This document shows, one piece after another, positions 44,519-53,984 of a DNA stretch of 64,000 bases; position 1 is the stretch's first letter, and each line of letters starts with the position of its first letter. The stretch comes from Neoceratodus forsteri. Taxonomy: Eukaryota; Chordata; Ceratodontiformes; Ceratodontidae. The stretch is taken from contig CM057452.1 of the NCBI GenBank assembly GCA_016271365.2, forward strand, positions 1,242,385,001 through 1,242,449,000. Direction: 5' to 3'. Both the position numbers and the translations under genes were made by a program. Below the pieces are notes generated by a model, which was not told where the DNA came from, did no database searches, and was given only the letters and a program-made list of their open reading frames with translations.

Positions 44519-47500
44519 TAGGGCTGTGCATGGGCGGAATAGTATTTTCCGAATACCACGAATAGTAGCCTTCCCGAATATTCGAATGCATTTTCTGAAT
44601 AGTTCACTATTCGGCCACTATTCAGGAACTACTGTTCGGTAAGATTTCCAAGTCTCGCAGAGCTTTGTTGGCCAATCAAAAACTGTTTCTTGAGCTCAAA
44701 GTCAAGCACACCATGTGACTTCCTCACTCTGAGCTGGTAGAAGACAGGAGACAGTGGTTTCTGAGAGCTGCTCTGCAGTACGTTTAAGACCTTAAACTTG
44801 CTAAAAAATAAATTGATTTTTGCTTTATAGGCTATTTTGGGTCAGCATAGTTTTTTTGATCAGTGTCAGAAAAGCTGTGTTTGGCTTTCTGACAGGTATT
44901 TTGTCCTTACTGCTGTACTCAGTTACTTTGTATTTAGTGTATATATTGTAATTATGTATCATGTATTTTTTATAGTGGGCACTGTCACTTTAAATTATAA
45001 TGAAGTAGTATGTATTTAAGGGTCCACCTTGTTAGTAGTACTAGCCTCCTGATGACGCATCTGTTGCGAAACCAGTAGAGGTTTAGTAGGGCTGATGCTG
45101 GTTTGGCATTTGGCGCTCTTTTTAAATTCAGAATAAAGCTGCTTTTTTTGTTCAGCGTTGTGTGGTGCGGATATTTGCTTTGCACTCAGTTACAGGGACT
45201 AGGAGGGCTGTCTGCTAACACCCCTTCTCTGCTGCGGTCTGACAGCTCCAGTGTGATTGTTTTGGGTGAAGCACATTTTATTTTAGTGTTTTGCTTTTTT
45301 GCTGTTGTCTAGTTCCAGGCTTGAATCCCTGCATGACTGATGAGGGTGTCTGCTAACTCCCCCTCCTGCAGGTCACTGCATATGATTTGCTGTATAGGTG
45401 CATAATATTTGATTTTGTGAAGCTTCACCCTGCATGTACATGCTTAATACATTTTTTCATGATGCAGGGCCGCATGTCTGCACAGCTGTGGGTACACATA
45501 TTTTAAAATAAATTTCTTGATTTCATGTGATAAGGACAACTCCCTGAAAGTGAGTCCACAGTGAGTGACTGTATGAGGTAGAATGCAACGGGGACAAGAA
45601 GGGGTAATGGCGACCAGTGCAGAGAGCACCAGCAGGAAGCAGAGGATGCCTGGATGAGTCAGAATGGATGACGGTGCCATGAGGTGACAGGCAGTGGGCA
45701 ACAGCATCCTGGCAATGGGTACATTGTTAGTGCAGCATGGTGAAATGATATGAGTGCCCAGCAGTAGGCAACAGGACAGTGGTGAGTGACACAAGGCAAC
45801 GTGGTGTGGGTGACTGGCATAGTGTCAGTGCATGCCACACAGTGTACACCCGTACCATGGATGGCCTCCTTCACAGTGTGCCCCAGCAAGGACCTTTACA
45901 GAAGTGCAAGACATGCTGCATAGGTGCCACCCCCCCCACAGTGCCACTCATCCATGCACAATGTCAGCCCCATCCATCCTTGGCAAGCCAGTGTCCTGCC
46001 CCCCCAACAGTCCAAGGCAACTGCCCACCACCCCTGCGGTGACATGCTGGCACGGACCACAGCACACTGTAATGGCCCTACTACAGCACCCATGCCGCAC
46101 TCACCAGAAGTGCTCTTGCCATCCTGGGATCCTTTCTGCCTGATCTCACCTTTTCTGTGGCATCCTTCCTTGGGGCACTGCTATAGGGTGCACCTTTCTG
46201 TGATGGCCTGCACCCAGCTCTAGCTTCTCTGCTGCACAGGCTTGGGGGGCTCACCTGGTAGACTCATCCACTTTGCGTATCACCCTTACTGGGTTGCAGC
46301 TACAGTTGCTCATATACTGCTGTTCTGTGTTGTTGGGCAGTCGCCGTTCAGGCATCCACTCTTCTGCACTCGCCCACCAGCCCATGCTGTTTGTTTTGCT
46401 CTTTTCTTGGCATCCACCAACTTTTTCAGCTCTAAGCCAGTCAGGCTTGACTCACTGAATTATCATTGTTAGTCCTCTGGTTCTGGGGATAGATCCCTGA
46501 ACACATAAGGAGTGTGTTGCCTGACTCTGCCCCCCACTTCTACAGCCCACTGCACACAGTTAACCTGTGCCTGTGAAAAATATCCCTTCCCCTGCTAGTC
46601 TGTGCCTTGTGTGTGCACAACTGTGCACATGCATTTTTTTGTTTGTTTGTTGTTTTGTTAATTAAACCATTACACTTAGTAGGGCAGGCTTGTCTCACTG
46701 AGTTGACTGTATGTCATCTGTCTGTTCCTTGCTTGGTTCCATGTTTGACTAAGTAGGTTGTCCTTTTCTTCTTCCTTCTTAGTAGCAGTGCTTTTCTTTA
46801 CTGCTACCTTTTTTGCGGGGCAGTGTGACTGGAAAGGTTGGCGTATTACTGTAGTTCCACAAGCACTAAGTAAAGCATCACACACACCGGTACTACGCAG
46901 TAATAGTTTGTGTTTTACACAGTAATCACTAGTGACCTGATCCATCATGTCTTTGGCAATCTTGCAAACATGCTTGGTCCAGCCCCAGCAAAGCATCTGC
47001 ACCACTGGCCACAAGTGGTAAGAAACAGGATGACAAATCCACAAACGTACAGCACATCCAGGCAATTACTGCTAGTATTGTCCCTGGGCTGCCAAACAAC
47101 CTATGTAGAACAAAGAAAGTACTCGGGGGGGGGGAGGGGTAACAAAATACAGTTAAGAGCAATGGAGCATAAAGTTGCCAATACATTTGTGCTAAGGCTG
47201 GAGGATGCCAATAGAGCCCTGGTATTTTTCACCAGAACCTGGTCTTTGTCAGAGTGTGTGTCGGGAATGTACAAACACACTATGAATATACAACCCTTAA
47301 AGAAACACACACTATAAATAAGTGAAGTTAAAACTAATGCTTCTTATATGCCCTTGTAACAAAACAATCCACATTTAACATACCCAAGGATGAAACATTG
47401 CATCAAGATTATAAAACAGTTCATACAGTGTGCCAGACAGTACGCAATGCAGCATCTTGTAAAATTACAGCAAAATGCTACAGTATGCTGCAAGGAGCTG

Positions 47501-48385
47501 TGTAATTTCATGGCAATTAAGCCCTCTAGTCATCCAGTATTTTGTGGCATGTCATTTACTGCAAAGTACTGAATTGCATCTTGTCTTGCGCCACTGTATA
47601 TTATTGATACATACTACAATTCCAGAGAAGGTGGTGAGATAGACTGCATAGAAAATGGCATACAGGTGTCTCTCTTTATTCAGTGGGCTCAAATATTGTT
47701 CTCCCCAAGTAAGCCTTTTAGTTCTTGTAGCATTGGTAATAGTACTACTGCTACTAATACCATTAGTAGTACTACTACTACAAGTGCCACCACCTGTTCC
47801 ATCAGTATGTTCACTGTCCTATCCTGTTGTGCAGTAGTTGGGGGGGCATTATAGCATACATGCTTTGCGCAGGAAGTAGCAGACACCACCACCAGTGTTC
47901 CCACTGCTTCCACTATGGCTGCTACATCCACAGCCAGTGTACTTCCCACCACCACTGGTGCCATTCTTGCAGCATCCACCCTTTCAGTTGTCACCACTAC
48001 TGCAGCCACTGCTGCCACTATTCCTATCCCATGGCCAAAGCACCTTCTACCCAATGTATGTGACCATGAACACCCTCTAATGCCGACATAATGCAATGCT
48101 CGATATTTTCAAATTGCTATGTGTGTGGTGCGGTGGATCGAGTGTGCCACATGAAGCTTGTGTTGCATTCATGAGCGCTCTATGTTGGTGGTTGAAGTGT
48201 TATTGAGGTGTATATGGTATACCAGGTTCAATGGGTGATTAATGGTGTTTTTTAAGTGTTTTTTAAAGTTTCCTTAAATAAACACTTTTTTCTGGCCAAA
48301 TAACAAATAATGAATACCGAATACTTGGGACCCAAATACCGAATATTCAGCCAAATATTCTGGAAAAGGTATTCGCACAGTCCTA
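44519..48385. mobile_element. hAT-type DNA transposon inserted in the YADD codons of a LINE
   Basis: The ends are TAGGGCTGTGC at 44519 and its mirror GCACAGTCCTA at 48375-48385 (one mismatch), inside an exact 8-bp duplication CTATGCAG. Both subterminal regions are built from GAATA/TATTCG words (44545-44640, 48290-48370). The 3.87-kb interior has frames of up to 135 codons on both strands that do not resemble a hAT transposase, so it appears non-autonomous. The interior includes a hammerhead-like box at 45049-45072, so it may itself carry another element. Confidence 0.85.
45049..45072 (+). ncRNA. Hammerhead-ribozyme-like core
   Basis: CTGATGA (45049-45055), a small hairpin GCA...TGC, then GAAAC. 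AAACCAG downstream can pair with CTGGTTT about 25 bases on. These are the two conserved boxes of the hammerhead core, but one extra C unbalances stem II and stem I is only ~3 bp. Activity is therefore doubtful. Such cores are known in Penelope-like elements and amphibian repeats. Confidence 0.3.
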
Positions 48386-48450
48386 CTATGCAGATGATAT
48401 CCAATTGTACTGTATCTGTCTTTGCCTTGGGAATCTAAGATGCTGCGAAA

Positions 48451-48948
48451 GTGCTTAACACTGGCCTGGCTGAAATCAATGACTGGATGTCCTCTAGCTG
48501 GTTGCGACTAAACCCAGACAAGACAGAGGTTCTAGTGCTTGAGTCAGGCAGATGGCGTAATGGGAGTGCCTCTGGGGTGGCCTCAGGTCTTTTTCTTGGG
48601 ACTGCACCATTGATGGACTCCCCTAGGGTGCGATATCTTGGCATGCTTCTGGATGACAGATTGACATTTGAATCTCAGGTGTTGTCTGTCATCCAAAGTG
48701 ATTTTTATCACTTGAAGAACATTGCCAAGATCAAACCCCTGGTTCCGCCTGAGGACCTGCTAATGCTGGTTCATGCCTTTGTGACACTTAGGCTTGACTA
48801 CTGCAATGCTCTGTACTTTAGGGTCTCTGGAGGTACCCTCTGCCAACTGCAATTGGTGCTGAACGCAGCTGCCAGGTTACTGACGGGCCTTTTTGAGGTC
48901 CAATCATGCAACACTGGTGCTGTGGAAACTGCACTGACTGCCAGTTAG
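48451..48948 (+). pseudogene. L2-like LINE RT C-terminal fragment
   Basis: 165 codons after the hAT: WMSSSWLRLNPDKTEVLVL, VRYLGMLLDDRLTF, RLDYCNALYFRVSG and LNAAARLLTGLFEV are L2 hallmarks. The next frame (48968-49246) continues TYKTLHRLGSGYLTDLL and GPVLWNGLPSSVREAPS to the natural C-terminus. Confidence 0.8.
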
Positions 48949-49702
48949 GTGATGGGTTATCTTTAAGGTGTGTTTACTCACCTATAAGACCCTACACAGA
49001 CTAGGCTCTGGCTACCTGACTGATCTTTTGACACTGACCACCTCAGTCCGCTCCCTTTGCTTTTCTTCTAGGGGCCTCCTTGAAGTTCCCAGGACTAGAC
49101 TCAGAACTGCTGGCAACAGGGCATTTAGTGTCACCGGCCCAGTCCTGTGGAATGGGTTGCCATCATCAGTCAGGGAGGCCCCATCAGTTGAGACATTTAA
49201 GTACAGTCTCAAGGCCCATTTATTTTCTCTGGCTTTCCTAGACTAAGAGTTCTGTTCTGGTTTATAAACAGCTTTAATGAGGTATACTGCTGTATTATTA
49301 GTTTCATTTTATTGCTGTACTTTATCGTAATATTTTTATGATGTTTTGCTGTATTTTCCCTCATTTGTTCTGATTTAAGGTGCCCAGAGTCTCCAGGATT
49401 GGGTGCCCTAGAAATAAATGTTGCCTTGCCTTGCCTTTGAGCCATCTGCTGTGCTTTGTAGTGTTCCACAAGATTCAGTTTTGCCAACGGTGTTACTCGT
49501 TGTGCACATACTGCCCCTAGTAATCCAGCACAACTTGGGGTTCATTGCTATGCAGATGACACCCAACTGTACCTCACTTTCACACAGGACCAAGGGGACT
49601 CTGTAGCTGTGATAAATTAATGTTTATCTGATCGGAATGTCTGGATGGCCAGCTGGTTGAGCCTCAATTCAGGGAAAACAGAGTTGTTATTCATACTGTA
49701 GA

Positions 49703-50423
49703 CAGAAAACATAACACTAACCACCAACTCATTTAAAAAAAAAACAGGCTGACACCATAAATAAGGTGGATAAAGATATTTAATAAAAGCTCGGTGAGCA
49801 AGATACCACTCACATTGTATATCTGCTCTTTTGTATGGATCTAGGCTAATGAACCTATAGGGGAATAGAATGCTTTACATAGCCTTTTTAAAAATTTAAA
49901 TATGTATTTTTGAAACATTATATACTGTAGGTTCAGGCCTGTGTCTATATATTTCAGTGTTCTGTGGCGTATCACTTTTAAAGGTACAGTAGTGTAGTGT
50001 TGATATGAATTTCATTATAAATACTAATATACATATTGATTTCACACTAGGTGTTGGTAACACTGTATATAAATATGTATTTGTGACATGCACTTTTAAA
50101 GTTTTATTATCATGTGCACTATTAATGAATATTGGTGACTCTTGGTGTGTGTATCACTTTAAGAAGGCAGTTTAAAACAGATGGTATGTTACTCCCTGAT
50201 GTCACCTTGAGTGAAACTGGTTGGAGGTTTTGTTTGTGAAGAGTTCCTGCTGGTGTTCCTCTGTGAGGTATCTTGCTTACAGACCTTTTATTAAATATCT
50301 TTATGCACCTTATTTTTGGTGTAAGCCTGTTTGTTTAAATGAGATGGTGGTTGATGCTATGTTTTCTGTTTGGAATTGTGTTAATATTGTGCACAGTCAG
50401 CCGTGGAGTGGCTTTTCTTTGTC
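49703..50423 (+). mobile_element. Inverted-terminal-repeat element with one-sided tail (copy 3)
   Basis: The left repeat starts CAGAAAACATAACACTAACC directly after TATTCATACTGTAGA (49688-49702). The inverted partner ends GCTATGTTTTCTG at 50368; a 55-bp tail and TATTTGTACTGTAGA (50424-50438, 13 of 15 matching) follow. Repeats are ~108 bp and share AAGATATTTAATAAAAG and mirror. CTGATGTCACCTTGAGTGAAAC (50196-50217) lies ahead of the tail-side repeat. The outer LINE continues on each side. Confidence 0.65.
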
Positions 50424-51001
50424 TATTTGTACTGTAGATCCAGGATCTCAGAAGACAGCAATGGAGTGGGATGCAACTGCTTCTTCTTTAGATGATACCA
50501 TGTTCCAAGCTGTGCATGGGGCTAAAAACCTAGATGTCATAGTGAACAACAAGTTGTTACTTGAGTTCCATGTGGTGGGGACATGTGTTCTTTTTTTTTT
50601 TTCTTTTTATGTCTGAGAAGTATCACTCAGCTGAAGCCTTGTCATCAAAATAAAGATATGGTGACAGTGATATATGTCTTCATAACTTTCCTGTCTCAAC
50701 TACTGTTATATTTTCAATCTACAGCAGTTGGGAGGTTTAGTGTGCTGTCTTCCAGCTACTCCTAAACAGTGCTGAAAGGCTGTTATCATGTACAAGTATT
50801 TTTAATCTTGCCATGTCTTTGCTGTGTGAAGTGCATTAACTTCTTTTAGGTGGAATCCCATTTTCATGATCTGCTTTATGGTATTCAAGGCCTTGTATTG
50901 GGTGGGTCCCTACTACTGTATATCAAAGGCATCCTGTGCTGGTATGCTCCATGATGTTTTTTCTGCTTTGCTGGGGAGAAACTTCTAGAAATTACAAAGG
51001 A

Positions 51002-51614
51002 TCCAAAGTGAAGGTTCCTGCACACAGAAATGAGTTGGTTTGCTACAACAGGGCAGCTAGCCCAATATTCAGACAAAATCCACAAAGCAGCACTCCGTAG
51101 AAACACAGACAGACAGATGTTTTTCAACTAATTTGTCAGTTTTATTTTCACCACGGTGAGAGCCCTTAGCACCTCAGCTACAAGCCTTCAAGGGGGCATT
51201 AACCATATGGGGTATGTATCAAAGTTTAAATGTAGAAAAAGCGATGACATCACAGTGACAATCCAATAAATAAATACAATTGAAACTATCAAAACATTCA
51301 CAAAAATATTAATTGGTGTTCTACTACGTTTAAGATTTTTTTACATTATCAGAGTGTGACACTAACTATCATGTCTTAAAGTAATGTTCAGTCTGGACAG
51401 ACCACCCACAATGCAGTAACCGGGCGCAACCAATGCCTACGAACCATAAAAGAGGGTATATTACATTTGGGCTATTGGTTGTTCAGAGAATTGATACCTG
51501 TCATCATTTCCTTGTTTTGAAGGGATCTCCAAAATTGGGATACACCTAAATAAATTCTAGTATTTATGATACCATATTCATACAACCACTTAAAGGGCTA
51601 CAAAAAATATATAT

Positions 51615-51663
<49 letters not shown>

Positions 51664-52248
51664 TTCAGAAAGAGAGATAGAAGCAAAACTTAATAGAAGA
51701 ATTTCCAGGCCACATTTACTGATGTCAATGGAAATAATTCCTTGTCCATGTATACCAGAAAATCCTAGGTAGAAAAATAGAAAAAGGAGTATATTACTAT
51801 ACAGTCTCTGATTACAGATATTACATCTAACAATATAAACACTTGCACTAAGTTAGAAGAATGTCTATGAGGGTTGGGGGGAAGGGGAAAAGGGAAGGGA
51901 GGAGAGGTTATGGGGGAAGGGGTAAGGAAAAAGAAAAAGAAAAAGAATTAAAGAATCTCAATCAATATGCACACTTCATCATTCTTATTACTTTAGAAGG
52001 GTTTCAAATCCCATCTTTCATTGTTAATTTTTTGGTAGTTTCAATTGGTGTATTTATATTGGATTGTCCCTGTGATGTCATGCCTTTTTCTACATTTAAA
52101 ATTTGATACATACCCAGTATGGTTAACGCCCCTTGAAGGTGTGTAGCTGAGGCACTAGGGGCTCTCACCATGGTGAAAATGAAACCGACAAATTAGTTGG
52201 AAAACTTCTGGCTGTCTGTGTTTCTGTGGAGTGCTGCTTTGTGGATTT
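51002..52248 (-). mobile_element. Inverted-terminal-repeat element with one-sided tail (copy 4)
   Basis: Target duplications are AGAAATTACAAAGGA (50987-51001) and AGAAGTTACAAAGGA (52249-52263), 14 of 15 matching. The right repeat reaches its duplication (ends GTGGATTTA). The left repeat (from about 51076, AAATCCACAAAGCAGCACTC) is separated from its duplication by a 73-bp tail, so polarity is opposite to the other three copies. Repeats are ~230 bp. AATAAAAC in the tail-side repeat is a possible poly-A signal. The host LINE reads RNFKLQR then TACLKLLGNRAF across the site. Confidence 0.7.
51605..51660. repeat. AT dinucleotide microsatellite
   Basis: Long TA run inside the inverted-repeat element. 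Confidence 0.95.
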
Positions 52249-52560
52249 AGAAGTTACAAAGGACTGCTTGAAGTTATTGGGGAACAGAGCCTTTCCTGTA
52301 GCTGTTCCCCTATTGTGGAAATCACTTTTGCTTTATCTGCAGTGCATCACCTCAGTGGAGGTATTAAGACATAGTTGTTCTTTTGACCTTTTATGACCCA
52401 GGCTAAATTGTTTAATTATTTAATTGTTTTATAGTAGTAAGTTGTGTAATTTGTATAACTTTACTAGACTGATGCTCTGGTTTCTTTATTCTTGGTTGTG
52501 TTGTCATGTACAGGGATTTAAGTCCCTGGGATAAAGTGCATTATAAAATGGGCTTTTAAA

Positions 52561-53614
52561 ATACAGAAATCTGATTGGATAATAGCCCTCCAGAGCTGTG
52601 TCGTTATCACCATGTATCATGCACAATCAGCACTAATCTTCTCCCTGCGGCCCCATAACAGCAGCGTATCACTGACCTCTGGCCACTACAAACAAAAAAA
52701 CATAATCGAGTAAAGCTTCCTGCTATTTTTGTACCGCTGCCCCCCCCGCCTCTGCCCTCGCCGCCGCACTACCTACAGCAGTACCAGTAATACTCCGTCT
52801 ATGCCTTCACACTGAAAATTCCTACAATTCAAAATACTTACACAAAAGTAAAACTGCAATCCATTTTTTCTGTTTGTCTTGGATTCGCCTCAGTGACACG
52901 CGACCGCTGAAACAGGAAGCGCAAACCGCTGAAACGGGAAGCACCCATGCAGACGACTTTCAGTTCATGCTTCCCATTCCACTCCCCCATGCCTTGCAGT
53001 CTTGCCTCCTCAAAAATAAATAAATCAGTGCTTAAAATAAAGAAATGTGGCCTGCACTTTACTGCACAAATGTTAAAGCGATCTCCATATTCCACATTTA
53101 AATGCCTGTCTACCGTGGTCACATATGCACACACTCGATGATAGTGAACCGATGCTGAAGCCAGACTTGGACTAGGAACAGAAACGTAAAACAAAAAAAA
53201 AGTTGGACCTGAACTCACACAAAACCATCAAATTCTACCCGAAGTCAGAAACACTCGCTACGACACTCACTAATCCAGCTGAACTCACACAAAAACATCA
53301 ATTTCTACCCGAAGTCAGAAACATTCACTATGACACTCACTAATCCAGCTGTAACTCTAACTAAATGGCCACTCACTGTCAGTCACTACTCCCACATAAA
53401 AAAACAATAAAATAAAAATGTTACATGTTTTGGCTGTTTTTCTACTTCCAATCTCAAAAATAAGAAGGAAACCCTCTCATGCCAATAAACACAGCTTTTA
53501 ATACTGGGACTATTTTTTCAATATTTAACCCACTGAAGCCTGATTTTTATATTTCTAACTTTTCATTTCTTTTTCCTTTTTTTTTCTTTTTTAAATACTT
53601 TGATGCAAATTTTA
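52561..53614. other. Unassigned sequence with a 69-bp tandem duplication
   Basis: AACTCACACAAAAACATCAA ... CACTAATCCAGCTG occurs twice at about 53212 and 53281. The rest shows no gene. A C-rich patch at 52740-52770 separates two AT-rich parts. Confidence 0.45.
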
Positions 53615-53773
53615 TAAGAGCAATAATATACTCCGAGGTGTGGGTTATCTCCTGATAAGAGCATGCCCAGGTGCATAAGGCACTCGGCTCAAGCGCCTCG
53701 TGCCTAACAACGCACCTGGACGTGCTCTTATCAGGAGAAAACCCACACCTTATCGTGTGTTATTGCTTGCGTA
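53615..53773. repeat. Foldback hairpin with ~75-bp arms
   Basis: AGGTGTGGGTTATCTCCTGA and TAAGAGCATGCCCAGGTGC are mirrored by GCACCTGGACGTGCTCTTA and TCAGGAGAAAACCCACACCT. The loop is CTCAAGCG between CACTCGG and CCTCGTG. Outer sequence AGCAATAATA / TATTGCTTGC also pairs. Related to the hairpin at 62485-62632. Confidence 0.8.
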
Positions 53774-53984
53774 TAAAATAAAAATGATTGACAGATTGCT
53801 TGCTTGATTGATTGATTGATTGATTCATTCTAGATAGTCAGAATGAGGGAAATGGGTGGCAAAGGGTGTTATGAAGGTATTTTTAATGTTTTTTTTAATT
53901 GCTATATAAAGATTGTGCTGGCCAAAAAAAAACACTCAGTACAAAGTGGTCCACTTCGCATCAACTTAAGTATATCTCTAAAAA

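Larger units (their letters stand above)
42040..49435 (+). mobile_element. Inner L2-like LINE (B), split by a CR1 and a hAT
   Basis: The endonuclease (LVLGDFNGGADDESS, HMLDLVFSLGL) is at 42230-42640. RT starts KKPSLGLEFLVNYRPISNLP and SGFRARHSTETALVRV (43480-43700), is cut by a CR1 (43905-44376) and resumes PCGVPQVSILSLMQFAVYL. It is then cut inside YADD by the hAT (44519-48385) and resumes DDIQLYC, WLRLNPDKTEVLVL, RYLGMLLDDRLTF. The C-terminal block GNRAFSVTGPVLWNGLPSSV lies near 49110-49160. The 3' end is (TTGCC)n at about 49420-49435. Without inserts it is about 3 kb, a normal L2 length. Confidence 0.85.
41700..52560 (+). mobile_element. Outer L2-like LINE (A), split by LINE B and two inverted-repeat elements
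   Basis: The RT frame reads FTKVLKDLFLVSHQQKY and ILLDLSSVFDKMDHQVLTDH to about 42030. It stops at LINE B (about 42040-49435) and resumes with SVPQDSVLPTVLL and HCYADDTQLYLTF (YADD near 49550). It is cut again by inserts at 49703-50423 and 51002-52248, and ends with LLGNRAFPVAVPLLWKSL and a GCATTATAAAATG end near 52560. The removed inserts add about 9.4 kb. Dead by stops and frameshifts. Confidence 0.75.

Noticed and set aside
45444..48096. Several 100-135-codon frames in the 3.9-kb hAT
   Set aside because: None shows a BED finger or hAT dimerisation block by eye; 47689-48096 lies in short repeats of CAC/TAC-type words. Treated as non-coding.
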